Shown piece after piece: positions 41,995 through 51,398 of a stretch of DNA of 64,000 bases. The notes under the pieces were generated by a model. That model saw only the letters and a program-made list of their open reading frames with translations. It had not been told where the DNA came from and made no database searches. The DNA lies in the NCBI GenBank assembly GCA_039636795.1, contig CP143430.1:3968001-4032000 (forward strand), written 5' to 3'. Each line of letters begins with the position of its first letter. Positions within the stretch are counted from its first letter, which is position 1. This DNA comes from Micrococcaceae bacterium Sec5.1. GTDB lineage: Bacteria; Actinomycetota; Actinomycetes; Actinomycetales; Micrococcaceae. Made by a program: the position numbers and the translations under genes.

Positions 41995-42006
41995 AGCAAG
42001 CGCAGA

Positions 42007-42513
42007 TTAACGCTTGGAGTACTGCTGAGCCTTACGTGCCTTCTTGAGACCAGCCTTCTTACGCTCGATGACGCGGGCGTCACGGCGCAGGTAACCGGCC
42101 TTCTTGAGGGTGGCGCGGTTGTTGTCGACGTCGATCTCGTTCAGCGAGCGAGCAACACCGAGGCGCAGTGCACCGGCCTGGCCGGAGATGCCACCGCCGT
42201 GGATGCGGGCGATGACGTCGTAGGCGCCTTCAAGATCAAGGATCTTGAAGGGCTCGTTGACGTCCTGCTGGTGCAGCTTGTTCGGGAAGTAGTTCTCCAG
42301 CGTGCGGCCGTTGATGATCCACTTGCCGGAACCCGGGATGACGCGAACGCGTGCAACGGCTTCCTTGCGGCGGCCAACAGCTGCACCGGCAACGGTCAGT
42401 GCCGGGCGCTCCTTCTTGGGCGCATCTTCAACAGATGTGCTTTCAGAGGTGTAGCTGGTGAGGGTTTCCTCAGCCTCGACGGCTTCGGCGGTCAGTTCTT
42501 CGTTCTGAGCCAC
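42007..42513 (-). CDS. rpsI: 30S ribosomal protein uS9
   Basis: A 168-residue ribosomal protein that contacts P-site tRNA through its C-terminal tail. The conserved region runs from [10 protein letters not shown] to the basic end [12 protein letters not shown]. About 45 N-terminal residues are an acidic extension ([12 protein letters not shown]), as found in several actinobacteria. Downstream partner of rplM, 38 bases apart. Confidence 0.97.
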   Translation of the reverse strand: MAQNEELTAEAVEAEETLTSYTSESTSVEDAPKKERPALTVAGAAVGRRKEAVARVRVIPGSGKWIINGRTLENYFPNKLHQQDVNEPFKILDLEGAYDVIARIHGGGISGQAGALRLGVARSLNEIDVDNNRATLKKAGYLRRDARVIERKKAGLKKARKAQQYSKR

Positions 42514-42551
42514 GGTTCTCCTTGTAATAAAAAGTTGTTTGGTGGCCAGGA

Positions 42552-42995
42552 CTACTGGGCGACCTGGGTGATTTCGAAAGTCTTCGGCTGCTGTGCAGCG
42601 TGCGGGTGCTCGGGGCCTGCGTAGACCTTGAGCTTGCCCAGCTGCTGAGCGGCGAGGGAGTTCTTGGGGAGCATGCCCTTGATGGCCTTCTCAACAGCGC
42701 GAACCGGGTTGGATTCCAGCAGCTCGGCGTAGTTGACGGAGCTCAGGCCGCCCGGGTAACCGGAGTGGCGGTATGCGCGCTTCTGCTCCAGCTTGGCGCC
42801 GGTGAGGGCAACCTTTTCAGCGTTGATGATGATGACGAAGTCGCCCATGTCCATGTGGGACGCAAAGGTCGGCTTGTGCTTTCCGCGCAGCAGTGTTGCG
42901 GTCTGGCTGGCAAGACGACCAAGGACAACGTCGGTGGCGTCAATGACGTGCCACTGGCGGTTGATATCGCCGGGCTTCGGGGTGTACGTACGCAC
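42552..42995 (-). CDS. rplM: 50S ribosomal protein uL13
   Basis: A 147-residue protein that assembles early into the large subunit. It has [16 protein letters not shown] near residue 15, the [12 protein letters not shown] strand near residue 51 and the GMLPKNSLA segment near residue 106. First gene of rplM-rpsI. A 287-base region to the prepilin peptidase start contains its promoter region; I see no protein gene there. Confidence 0.97.
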   Translation of the reverse strand: MRTYTPKPGDINRQWHVIDATDVVLGRLASQTATLLRGKHKPTFASHMDMGDFVIIINAEKVALTGAKLEQKRAYRHSGYPGGLSSVNYAELLESNPVRAVEKAIKGMLPKNSLAAQQLGKLKVYAGPEHPHAAQQPKTFEITQVAQ

Positions 42996-43282
42996 GGTTT
43001 TGCCTCGTTCTTGTTCTGGCGTTCATGTTTTAGGCGACACGCAGTGAGGCGTGTACCTACTATGTATGCGTTACCGGAGCAGAGGTGAGGGCTCTATAGA
43101 CCAGTCATCCCAGAATCTCGATATGCCTCTTGAGTTAGCGACCCTGCAACTGGATCCCCGAGAAGGCATGTGTCATCGAGATAGGACACGCACAACGACT
43201 ATAAACAATACCTTCAACGGGCCGTCCGGGTCAAAATGGGGTATCCGCCCCTCGGGGTCGCATGCGCTTTGAGGGAGAGTAC

Positions 43283-43927
43283 ATGACCAACGGTCCCGTT
43301 TTCCTGCTCCTGCTCGCCGTTGCCGGCTTGCTGTTGAGCCCGGCCGTCGAGTTCGTGATCGCCCGTACCCTTCCGCGACTCGGCGAGCCACCTTCCCTTA
43401 AGGTCCGGATCACGACGGCGGCAGTCACCGCGCTGCTGTTTGTCTTGCTGGGGTGGCGCTTTGGTTTTACCGCGGAATTGCCGGCGTTCCTTTTATTGGC
43501 ACTTCTTGGGGTGCAGCTTTCTCGAATTGATTTCACCCTCCATTTGCTGCCAAACCCCCTCGTTTTGCTCCTGCTTGGGGGTGGTTTTGTCCTCCTTGCA
43601 GCTTCCGCTGCACTCGCTCCGGCCTGGCCCGAGCTGCTCCGAGCACTCGCCGGCGGCCTCATACTCTTCGTTGGCTACCTGATTATGGGACTTATTTCCC
43701 CGAGAAGCCTCGGAATGGGCGATGTGAAGCTGGCAGCACCCGTCGGACTGTACTTGGGGTACTTGGGTTGGAAGCAAGTACTCTACGGCGGACTACTGGG
43801 ATTCGTGGTGGGTGGCGTGCTCACGGTGCTGCTGTGGCGGCTGAGTCGCAAGGAAAAGCCTGCAGAAACAGCCCACGGACCGGCCATGGTTGTTGCGGCT
43901 CTGGGTGTGGCTCTGCTACTTCAGTAG
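43283..43927 (+). CDS. Prepilin peptidase (A24 family, TadV/CpaA-type)
   Basis: A 214-residue multi-pass membrane aspartic protease that cleaves Flp prepilin leaders. The two catalytic aspartates are in SRIDFTLHLLPN near residue 80 and GMGDVKLAAP near residue 144. It lacks the N-terminal cytoplasmic methylase domain of PilD, as TadV/CpaA enzymes do. Start at 43283 with GGGAGA upstream; an ATG at 43262 is possible. It precedes the Flp pilin by a 329-base gap and probably serves it. Confidence 0.88.
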   Translation: MTNGPVFLLLLAVAGLLLSPAVEFVIARTLPRLGEPPSLKVRITTAAVTALLFVLLGWRFGFTAELPAFLLLALLGVQLSRIDFTLHLLPNPLVLLLLGGGFVLLAASAALAPAWPELLRALAGGLILFVGYLIMGLISPRSLGMGDVKLAAPVGLYLGYLGWKQVLYGGLLGFVVGGVLTVLLWRLSRKEKPAETAHGPAMVVAALGVALLLQ

Positions 43928-44256
43928 GCCTGCGCCCGTTGGCATTTCCGAGGCTCTTCATGGGCTCAAAAATCTAAGGCTGCTGTCTATTCCAAGTAGT
44001 CGCTTGCCCTTTTTGACTTCCAAACTGAGTACTCCCCTGCCCTTCTACGGGTGACAACTGGATTTGTGTTGCAGGAATTCGAGTACGACTACGCATTGTT
44101 CAGCGGTACGTCCAGGGTGAATTCTTATCTCATCGAATTCCGAACCGCTAAAGGCAACATGGGGGTAGTTCGGGAATCGAAGGCAAATTCCGATAATTTG
44201 CTGGACCTATATCCATTATTTACCAAACCCAAAATTCATCTGGGAAGGATTTTCCA
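43928..44256. other. AT-richer leader region upstream of the Flp pilin gene
   Basis: About 330 bases between the peptidase and the pilin gene. It is visibly lower in GC than its surroundings (for example 44160-44250). I find no open frame with a ribosome site. It probably holds the promoter and leader of the pilus operon; AT-rich stretches such as TATATCCATTATTTACC near 44209-44225 would suit promoter elements, but no clear -35/-10 pair can be assigned. Confidence 0.5.
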
Positions 44257-44451
44257 ATGTCTGCTCTTATGTTCACCATCACTTCATACATCGCCGGCGT
44301 CAAGGACCGTTTCACCTCCGAGGAGAAGGGCGCGACGATGGTTGAATACGGCCTCATGGTCGCCCTAATCGCTGTTGTGGTTGCTGTTGCGGTTGGTCCC
44401 TTGGGCACGGCCATCGCAGCCCTGTTCAGTGGCGTGACTGCCTCGCTCTGA
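44257..44451 (+). CDS. flp: Flp/Fap-type IVb pilin
   Basis: The 64-residue major pilin of the Tad system. A 24-residue leader ends in EEKG, followed by the mature start ATMVEYGLMVALIAVVV with Glu at +5 and Tyr at +6, the classic Flp processing site. One hydrophobic helix spans most of the mature protein. A ribosome site GGGAAGGA precedes the start. It is the only pilin gene at this locus. Confidence 0.93.
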   Translation: MSALMFTITSYIAGVKDRFTSEEKGATMVEYGLMVALIAVVVAVAVGPLGTAIAALFSGVTASL

Positions 44452-44567
44452 CACACATGTTGCAGTGGCCGGCGGCTTTGGCATAAACACAAGCCTCAGC
44501 CGCCGGCCACTCCTCTTAAGCGCTACTACCGCAAACCCCACTGGGGATCCGGGTCTGGGAGACAGTC

Positions 44568-44975
44568 GTGAAATCGAAGAAGAAAGAGCGTGGCGCAGTA
44601 GCCGTGGAAATGGCAATTCTGTTGCCACTGCTACTGCTGATCTTAATCGGGATTATGGAATTTGGGCGGGTGCTCAACGTCCAAGTGTCCCTCACAGAAG
44701 CAGCGCGGGAGGGCGCTCGTTATGCAGCCGTTCACTACAAGGATGGTGGTCTGAACGTATCTGGTAAAGCTCTGGCTGCAGCACCCTCCCTTAACGGCCT
44801 GGGAGTTTCAGTTAGCGATAATGCCTCAAGCTGTGCCCCCGGCTCCAACGTCACTGTGACAACCAGTGTCTCCTTGCCTTCCATGTCCGGCTTCCTTGAT
44901 GCCGGATTCTTTGGCGGCCCGGGCATTTTCCCTCTGAACATGACTGGGGTAGGAGTGATGAGATGCGGTGGCTAA
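44568..44975 (+). CDS. TadE-type pseudopilin
   Basis: A 135-residue protein with a short basic leader (KSKKKERG) and then AVAVEMAILLPLLLLILIGI, with Glu at +5 from the Gly as in prepilin peptidase substrates. EFGRVLNVQVSLTEAAREGAR is the TadE family core. It is likely processed by the peptidase at 43283 and acts in pilus assembly. GTG start at 44568. The stop overlaps the next start by 13 bases. Confidence 0.87.
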   Translation: MKSKKKERGAVAVEMAILLPLLLLILIGIMEFGRVLNVQVSLTEAAREGARYAAVHYKDGGLNVSGKALAAAPSLNGLGVSVSDNASSCAPGSNVTVTTSVSLPSMSGFLDAGFFGGPGIFPLNMTGVGVMRCGG

Positions 44976-46009
44976 GGCATTTCCAAAGTCTTCGCCGGTT
45001 GCAGGGCGATGCCAGGGAGTCCGGGGAGCGCGGTGCTGCCACGATCATCGTCGCCGGGCTCATGGTGGCCCTCTTGGGCTTTGCCGCCTTGGCTGTTGAT
45101 GTAGGGGCTCTGTATGCGGAGAAGGCGCAATTGCAAAATGGTGCCGATGCCGCCGCACTGGCGATTGCCACCGACTGCGCCGGGGGAAGCTGTGGCAACA
45201 GCACAACAACAGGAAATCAATTCGCCAATAGCAACGCGAATGACAACTCTAGCGGTGCCGTCGTCACATTCCCGGCAGCCACAACAGTTCGGGTAGTGAC
45301 TAATGCCCGGGATGCAGGCTCCGGTGCAAACAGTTTCTCACTGTTCTTCGCGCAGGCCTTCGGGATTGAAACTGCCACTGTAAATGCAACAGCGGAAGCG
45401 TCCTGGGGTGCGCCGTCGGCTGCAACTACTCTCCCGTGGACCGTCAGTGAGTGTGTGTTCAAAAAATACCTCTCTCCAGCGCAACTTGCCTCCCTTAATT
45501 CCACCGGCAATTTCACGGGCGATCCAATACCCACGCACCTTCTGTTGCGTTACGACACCAATGCACCGACCGTTCCGGGCTGCGCCGCACAAAACGGCTA
45601 TCAGCCGGGGGGCTTTGGTTGGCTCGTCACTAATTCTGGGTGCACCACAGATGTCTCAATCAGCGCAACGGTGAACGGCCAAACCGGGAATCATTTTCCC
45701 AACGCTGCAGCATGCAATACGGCGCTCGCCCACATCATGGACGAACCTGCCCTCATCCCTCTTTTCAAGACGGCCACAGGGAATGGTTCCAACGCGAAGT
45801 ACACGTTAGTCGGTTTCGCGGCCTTCAAAGTGACGGGATACAAGTTCAGCGGCTCTGGAGGCGTAGTGGATCCCGCTGCCCCGAGTTGCACTGGCAACTG
45901 CCGCGGCTTGCAAGGCTACTTCGATCGGTTTGTATCGCTTGAGGACGGCATGACAAGCACCGGAGGTACCCCAAATTACGGAGCGTCTGTCGTGACGCTC
46001 ACCAAGTAG
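44963..46009 (+). CDS. TadG-like pilus assembly protein
   Basis: A 348-residue protein with a leader ending GERG and a single N-terminal helix (AATIIVAGLMVALLGFAALAV), then DVGALYAEKAQLQNGADAAALA, the motif of TadG/TadE-like secreted proteins. It lacks the Glu at +5 after the Gly that its neighbour TadE has. The rest is an extracytoplasmic Ser/Thr/Asn-rich domain with several Cys. It starts inside tadE, so the two are translationally coupled. No von Willebrand domain is recognised. Confidence 0.75.
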   Translation: MRWLRHFQSLRRLQGDARESGERGAATIIVAGLMVALLGFAALAVDVGALYAEKAQLQNGADAAALAIATDCAGGSCGNSTTTGNQFANSNANDNSSGAVVTFPAATTVRVVTNARDAGSGANSFSLFFAQAFGIETATVNATAEASWGAPSAATTLPWTVSECVFKKYLSPAQLASLNSTGNFTGDPIPTHLLLRYDTNAPTVPGCAAQNGYQPGGFGWLVTNSGCTTDVSISATVNGQTGNHFPNAAACNTALAHIMDEPALIPLFKTATGNGSNAKYTLVGFAAFKVTGYKFSGSGGVVDPAAPSCTGNCRGLQGYFDRFVSLEDGMTSTGGTPNYGASVVTLTK

Positions 46010-46063
46010 CCGCTCCAGGAGCGACTGCCACCAACCTCAAAAAAGTTCGAAAGGAGTTACAAA

Positions 46064-46831
46064 GTGAAAACACGCCTACTGGGAGGCATTGCAGCACTGC
46101 TTCTGGCAGTCATTGGCACCGTCTTGCTGGTCACCTACGTTCAGGGGGCCGACAAGCGGGCGCAGCAAGGGCTTGATCCCGTAAACGTCCTTGTGGTTAA
46201 GGAACGTATTCCGGCCGGTACTAAGGCCGAGGAAATCGGTTCGAAGGTCAAAGTGGAAACTTTGCCACAATCCGCAGTTGCGCCCGGCACTATCAATGCC
46301 TTGACGGATCAAAAGGGCAAGGTCACTTCCGCTGAACTGCAGCCTGGCGAACAGTTGTTGGGAGTCAAGCTTGTTAATCCCAAGGATCTAGCTCCCGGAA
46401 CGGTACCTGTGCCGGAAGGCCTGCAAGAATCTACCTTTGTTCTGGCACCCGAGCGCATACTGGGCGGTCGGATCGAGGCCGGCGACACAGTTACGGTGTT
46501 TGCCTCATTCAAGTTGGACGACGCCGTTCCTGCCGGTGCGAACCTGCCAGCCGGTCTGACGGGCTGGAAAAACTTCACTGAGCTGCTCTACCACGATGTT
46601 CTCGTCACCGCTGTCCAACAAGCGGCCCCTGACGCGGAAAAATCCGCCGGGGCTGACAAGGGTGTAGCACTCCCGAACGGTTCAGCCTACGTGACCGTCG
46701 CCCTGAGTGATGCCAACGCCGCCAAAATGGTTTTCGGTGCAGAGTTCGGGACGTTGTGGCTCTCCAAGCAGACGGACAAAACCGCAAAGAGTGATCCACC
46801 GACGACAACCTTCGGAGGGCTGGTCCAATGA
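46064..46831 (+). CDS. CpaB/RcpC-type SAF-domain pilus protein
   Basis: A 255-residue protein with one N-terminal membrane helix (IAALLLAVIGTVLLVTYV), then a SAF-like domain (VNVLVVKERIPAGTKAEEI near residue 41) and the RcpC-type C-terminal part (ERILGGRIEAGDTVTVFASF). CpaB/RcpC proteins act at the cell envelope in Tad pilus biogenesis. GTG start with GAAAGGAG upstream. The stop overlaps the next start by ATGA. Confidence 0.87.
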   Translation: MKTRLLGGIAALLLAVIGTVLLVTYVQGADKRAQQGLDPVNVLVVKERIPAGTKAEEIGSKVKVETLPQSAVAPGTINALTDQKGKVTSAELQPGEQLLGVKLVNPKDLAPGTVPVPEGLQESTFVLAPERILGGRIEAGDTVTVFASFKLDDAVPAGANLPAGLTGWKNFTELLYHDVLVTAVQQAAPDAEKSAGADKGVALPNGSAYVTVALSDANAAKMVFGAEFGTLWLSKQTDKTAKSDPPTTTFGGLVQ

Positions 46832-48027
46832 GCCGCTTTGTAGCGATCACTGCAGTTCGTGATTTCGAAGGCCGTGTGCGTCAGGCCATCGCTGGGGCAC
46901 TCCATGGGGACCTGCAAACGCTCTCCCCCGAAGTACTCCGAGGTGGGACGGATGATGTCTTCAAGGAACTCACTGGGGCGCCACCGGAGGTGATGATTCT
47001 GGGACCGGGCGTGAGTCCGGACGACGCTTTGAAGCTGGCCACGGTCTTCGACCTGCAATATCCGGAAATCAGCCTGCTGCTGGTGGCCGAACCCAGCCCG
47101 GAGATCGTCCTTCGTGCAATGCATTCGGGCATCCGGGACGTTGTGACACCCGAGATTGAGGTAAACGAGCTGCGTATACTCCTGGAACGCGCCTGCCTGG
47201 CCTCCGCCAGCCGGCGCCGTGGAATGCAGCCAGCCGCTGAATCCGGACAGGATAGAGGCCGCGTCATTGCCGTCATGTCCCCGAAGGGCGGAGTTGGCAA
47301 GACCACAGTTGCAACTAATTTGGCCGTCGGTCTTGGAGCCTTGGCGCCTATGAGCGTGGTCATTGTGGACCTTGACTTGCAATTCGGTGATGTTGCGTCG
47401 GGACTCCTATTGGAACCAGAACACTCGATTACCGAGGCCGTTCATGGAGCAGCGGCTCAGGACTCTATGGTGCTCAAGGCATTTCTCACCGTCCATCCCG
47501 CAGGAATCTATGCACTTTGTGCACCGCAGAAGCCCTCGGAGTCCGATTACATCACGGCTGACCACGTCACCCGGCTCCTCAACCAGCTGGCCACGGAATT
47601 CAAATACGTGGTGGTGGACACCGCGCCGGGCCTTGGCGAACACTGTCTGGCTACTCTAGAGCTTGCCACGGACGGGGTTTGGGTCTGCGGCATGGACGTC
47701 CCCAGCATCCGAGGCCTCCGAAAGTGCTTCAGCGTACTGAGGGAGCTACAGCTCTTGCCACAAGGTAGGCACACGGTGCTGAACTTCGCGGACCGCAAGA
47801 GCGGCATTTCAGTGCAGGATGTGGAAGCGACCATTGGTGTCCCCATAGACACTGTCATCCCCCGTTCCCGGAACCTCCCGTTCTCGACGAATCGGGGCGT
47901 CCCAGTACTCCAAGGCACCACGCGCGATTCAGCAACTAAGGGTCTGAAGAAGCTTGTTGAACGCTTCGATCCACGTCTGGAAACAGTTACCCCTAACAAG
48001 CTGCACCGGAGGGTGGTGGTGTCATGA
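46828..48027 (+). CDS. CpaE/TadZ-type AAA ATPase
   Basis: A 399-residue MinD/ParA-like ATPase that localises Tad machinery. The N-terminal 135 residues form a receiver-like domain. The deviant Walker A is SPKGGVGKTTVATNLA near residue 152, with VVIVDLDLQFGDV following it. Coupled by ATGA overlaps to the genes on both sides. Confidence 0.9.
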   Translation: MSRFVAITAVRDFEGRVRQAIAGALHGDLQTLSPEVLRGGTDDVFKELTGAPPEVMILGPGVSPDDALKLATVFDLQYPEISLLLVAEPSPEIVLRAMHSGIRDVVTPEIEVNELRILLERACLASASRRRGMQPAAESGQDRGRVIAVMSPKGGVGKTTVATNLAVGLGALAPMSVVIVDLDLQFGDVASGLLLEPEHSITEAVHGAAAQDSMVLKAFLTVHPAGIYALCAPQKPSESDYITADHVTRLLNQLATEFKYVVVDTAPGLGEHCLATLELATDGVWVCGMDVPSIRGLRKCFSVLRELQLLPQGRHTVLNFADRKSGISVQDVEATIGVPIDTVIPRSRNLPFSTNRGVPVLQGTTRDSATKGLKKLVERFDPRLETVTPNKLHRRVVVS

Positions 48028-49454
48028 AACTGTCAGAACGGCTCACGAAAAACAACCCGATGGCCGCCGTCGAAATCAAGGATTCGGAGCCAGGTGGACA
48101 GGGCACTATGGAAACTCCACCAGCGAATTCTCCGATGTTAGGCGGGGCTCCGTCTGCACCAGTAGTTGATGCCCTTTCAGGACTTAAACAAAGGGCCGCG
48201 TCTGCACTCTTTGAGCGAATGGGCTCAAGGCTTGGGGACGCGTCCTCCTCCGAGGAAGACCTTCGGTCCTTCGCGGTGGACGAACTCTCAGCTGTCATCG
48301 ACGACGAGCAGGTGCCTCTTTCCCCCGAAGAACGCCGGCGACTGATCCGTGAGATCTCGGATGAAGTCATGGGCTATGGTCCTTTGCAGCGTTTGTTGGA
48401 GGATCCCTCTGTTACGGAAGTGATGGTCAATCGTTTTGATCAGATCTACGTTGAGCGCCACGGTCATTTGGCATTGACCGATTTGCAATTCAGCTCGGAC
48501 GCGCACCTCAGGAAAGTCATCGAACGGATCGTGTCAAAGGTCGGACGACGGATAGACGAGTCTTCCCCGCTCGTGGATGCGCGCCTCGAGGACGGCTCCC
48601 GCGTCAATGCGATTATCCCGCCGCTTGCTGTCAATGGACCATCACTAACGATCAGGAAGTTCAGCCACGTTCCACTCACAGTCCGCAACCTGATCGAGTG
48701 GGAATCCATCAGCCACGAAATGGCAGAGCTGCTGAGCGCCTGTGTGGTTGCCCGTCTCAACGTCATCGTCTCTGGGGGCACAGGAACAGGGAAGACGACT
48801 CTCCTGAATGTATTGTCGTCCTTCATCCCGGAGTCCGACCGCATCGTCACCATTGAGGACGCAGTGGAGCTTCAATTGCAGCAGCGGCACGTGGTCAGAT
48901 TGGAGAGCCGTCCACCCAACATCGAAGGCAAGGGCGCCATCACCATTCGGGATCTGGTCCGCAACTCGCTGCGTATGCGGCCCGATCGGATCATCGTAGG
49001 CGAGGTTCGTGGCGGAGAATCCCTGGACATGTTGCAGGCTATGAACACCGGCCACGATGGCTCATTGTCGACCGTCCATGCAAACTCGCCGCGGGATGCG
49101 ATCGCCCGCCTTGAGACGCTCGTGTTGATGGCTGGCATGGACCTGCCGCTCAGGGCTATCCGGGAGCAGGTGTCCTCCGCCGTGGACCTGATCGTCCAAG
49201 TGACCCGATTCCGGGATGGCAGCCGCCGCGTCACGCACGTGACAGAAGTGCAGGGCATGGAGGGAGACGTCGTCACACTGCAGGACGCATTCCTCTTTGA
49301 CTATTCTGCTGGCTTGGATGCCCAAGGGCGTTTCCTCGGCAGGGCACTGCCCACGGGTATCCGGCCAAGGTTCCTGGACCGTTTTGCCGAACTTGGTATC
49401 ACGGTGTCGCCAGCCGTGTTTGGGGTCGCTCCCGTAACTATGGGGAGGCGATAG
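48024..49454 (+). CDS. tadA: Tad secretion ATPase TadA/CpaF
   Basis: A 476-residue hexameric ATPase driving pilus extension. Walker A is [13 protein letters not shown] near residue 251. The Walker B and Asp box regions are [16 protein letters not shown] near residue 315, followed by the His box [15 protein letters not shown]. The N-terminal 100 residues vary, as in other CpaF proteins. Coupled to cpaE by ATGA overlap. Confidence 0.95.
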   Translation: MKLSERLTKNNPMAAVEIKDSEPGGQGTMETPPANSPMLGGAPSAPVVDALSGLKQRAASALFERMGSRLGDASSSEEDLRSFAVDELSAVIDDEQVPLSPEERRRLIREISDEVMGYGPLQRLLEDPSVTEVMVNRFDQIYVERHGHLALTDLQFSSDAHLRKVIERIVSKVGRRIDESSPLVDARLEDGSRVNAIIPPLAVNGPSLTIRKFSHVPLTVRNLIEWESISHEMAELLSACVVARLNVIVSGGTGTGKTTLLNVLSSFIPESDRIVTIEDAVELQLQQRHVVRLESRPPNIEGKGAITIRDLVRNSLRMRPDRIIVGEVRGGESLDMLQAMNTGHDGSLSTVHANSPRDAIARLETLVLMAGMDLPLRAIREQVSSAVDLIVQVTRFRDGSRRVTHVTEVQGMEGDVVTLQDAFLFDYSAGLDAQGRFLGRALPTGIRPRFLDRFAELGITVSPAVFGVAPVTMGRR

Positions 49455-49456
49455 CC

Positions 49457-50398
49457 GTGGATACGCCGGCGCTCTTTTTTGCAGCCATCGGACTTTGCGT
49501 CGTGGCCCTCATGGTGCTTGTCATCGTCGTCCTGAAGCCCCGGAACGGAAGCATTCCCTTGGAACGCCGACGCCTGGGCACGGCGCCAGACGATTCCGCA
49601 GTGGGCCGCGTTTCGCAGTCTGCAGTCCAATTTATGGACACTGCACTCGGCCGCTCGGGTGGGCCCTTCAATCGCGAGGTTCTGTATAACGCCGGTGTCA
49701 AGCAAGCACCTGCCGACTTCACCGTGATGGTTGTCGTCGGCACAGTGGTCGTGGGTGTTATCGGTTCCTTCCTCATCAACGTCTTTATCGGCATTCTACT
49801 GGCACTCGCCGCACCATTCGTTGCGAAACTGCTGCTGGTGTTCAAGACCGAAAAACGCCGGGGAAAATTTGAGTCGCAGCTAACAGACACCATCCAGATG
49901 TTGATTGGTGGCCTCCGTGTCGGCCACAGCATCATGCGGTCATTCGAAGCAGCCGCGCAGGAAGCGCAAGCTCCCACGTCAGAAGATTTAGGCCGGATCG
50001 TCAATGAAGTGAGGATCGGCAAGGACGCCCGCCAAGCCATCGATGACTGCGCCGACCGCATGGACAGCGAGGACTTCCGCTGGATTGGCCAGGCCATACA
50101 AATCAATCGGGAAGTCGGCGGTGATTTGGCAGAGGTACTGGAGCAAGTCGCCGGCACAATTCGGGAGCGCAGCGAAGTCAAGGGACACGTTCGTTCCCTC
50201 AGTGCCGAAGGCAAGATGTCGGCAGTCATTCTCATGGCTCTCCCCGTGGCAGTCGGACTGTTTGTGACAGCCATCAACCCGGGCTACATGAAAGTCTTCG
50301 TCCAACATCCCATGGGAATTGCATTGATGGTTGTCAGTGCGATCCTATTCACCGTCGGTGGCTTCTGGATGAGCCGCACCGTAAAGATTAAGTTTTAG
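49457..50398 (+). CDS. tadB: Tad inner-membrane platform protein TadB
   Basis: A 313-residue type II secretion F-domain protein. It has membrane helices near residues 5-23, 88-120 and at the C-terminus (residues 250-305). The F-domain segment is DTIQMLIGGLRVGHSIMRSFEAAAQ near residue 140. GTG start two bases after the tadA stop. It forms the membrane platform with TadC. Confidence 0.9.
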   Translation: MDTPALFFAAIGLCVVALMVLVIVVLKPRNGSIPLERRRLGTAPDDSAVGRVSQSAVQFMDTALGRSGGPFNREVLYNAGVKQAPADFTVMVVVGTVVVGVIGSFLINVFIGILLALAAPFVAKLLLVFKTEKRRGKFESQLTDTIQMLIGGLRVGHSIMRSFEAAAQEAQAPTSEDLGRIVNEVRIGKDARQAIDDCADRMDSEDFRWIGQAIQINREVGGDLAEVLEQVAGTIRERSEVKGHVRSLSAEGKMSAVILMALPVAVGLFVTAINPGYMKVFVQHPMGIALMVVSAILFTVGGFWMSRTVKIKF

Positions 50399-50410
50399 GA
50401 GGCTGTTCTC

Positions 50411-51289
50411 ATGACTCCCCTGGCCTGGCTGATCATCGCGGTGATCGTCCTCCCCGTCGCCTATTTCGCGTGGTCGTTAGCCACCATCGACCGCAAGTCA
50501 GTGGTGGCCATTCAGACTAATCTTGGTTCCGGATTTGCCCAGGGCGTTGGCGTGAATATCCAACGCACCCCGCTTTTATTGGGGTTGGCCCGGAAACTCA
50601 CACCTGGCAGTTATGAAGCCAAGCTTGATCAATGGCTGGCGGTTGCCGGACGCCCCAAGTCGATGCCCCTGACCAAACTCATCGCCGTCAAACCAGCTCT
50701 CGCCTTTGCGGGCGCTCTAGGCGGAGTCTTGCTGGTCACCAGCAACCCGAGCCCCACACTGATCGGCCTTGGGTTGTTCCTGACAATCCTTTTGTACTTC
50801 CTTCCGGATCTCCTGATCTATAACACCGGCATCAAGCGCCAAGAAGCCATACAGCTGGAGTTCCCCAACACGTTGGACCAAATGCTCATCTCCGTTGAGG
50901 CGGGACTTGGTTTCGAAGCGGCAATGGAACGAGCCTCCTCTTACGGCACGGGACCTTTGGCCATGGAATTGATGCGAACACTCCAAGACATCCAAGTGGG
51001 CCGTCCGCGGCAAGAAGCCTACGAGGCTATGGCCGAACGATCCACTGTCCACGACGTCCGTAGCTTCGTCCTTGCAGTGGTCCAGGCCGACAAATATGGC
51101 ATCGGCATCGCCAACGTCCTCCGTGCACAAGCGAAGCAAGCCCGGGTCAAGCGTCGTCAGAAAGCAGAAGAGAAAGCGATGAAGTTACCCGTCAAGGTAC
51201 TTTTTCCGTTGATGTTCTGTATCTTCCCGGTGTTGTTCATAGTCCTTCTGGGTCCTGCAGCCATCAAGATCATCCAGATGTTCTCCTGA
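50411..51289 (+). CDS. tadC: Tad inner-membrane platform protein TadC
   Basis: A 292-residue F-domain membrane protein. The conserved core is FPNTLDQMLISVEAGLGFEAA near residue 150 and DKYGIGIANVLRAQAKQAR near residue 222, with C-terminal helices ending in KIIQMFS. It lies 12 bases after tadB, with GGAGGC upstream, and is the last gene of the pilus operon. Confidence 0.9.
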   Translation: MTPLAWLIIAVIVLPVAYFAWSLATIDRKSVVAIQTNLGSGFAQGVGVNIQRTPLLLGLARKLTPGSYEAKLDQWLAVAGRPKSMPLTKLIAVKPALAFAGALGGVLLVTSNPSPTLIGLGLFLTILLYFLPDLLIYNTGIKRQEAIQLEFPNTLDQMLISVEAGLGFEAAMERASSYGTGPLAMELMRTLQDIQVGRPRQEAYEAMAERSTVHDVRSFVLAVVQADKYGIGIANVLRAQAKQARVKRRQKAEEKAMKLPVKVLFPLMFCIFPVLFIVLLGPAAIKIIQMFS

Positions 51290-51350
51290 TCTTGACCTCG
51301 GGAAATAGACCGGCCGTTCGCGGATCCCAGACCGTGGACGGCCACAACGG

Positions 51351-51381
51351 CCCCCTTCCGGTACCCAGAGCCGGGAGGGGG
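51351..51381. terminator. Hairpin between tadC and truA
   Basis: CCCCCTTCCGG pairs with CCGGGAGGGGG (one mismatch) around a 9-base loop, between two convergent genes. There is no clear T run, so terminator function is inferred from position. Confidence 0.6.
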
Positions 51382-51398
51382 TCCTCCAACGTCCGGAC

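Noticed and set aside
43045..43140. Possible tRNA or structured RNA upstream of the prepilin peptidase
   Set aside because: No cloverleaf with a T-loop GTTCRA sequence and matching acceptor stem could be drawn.
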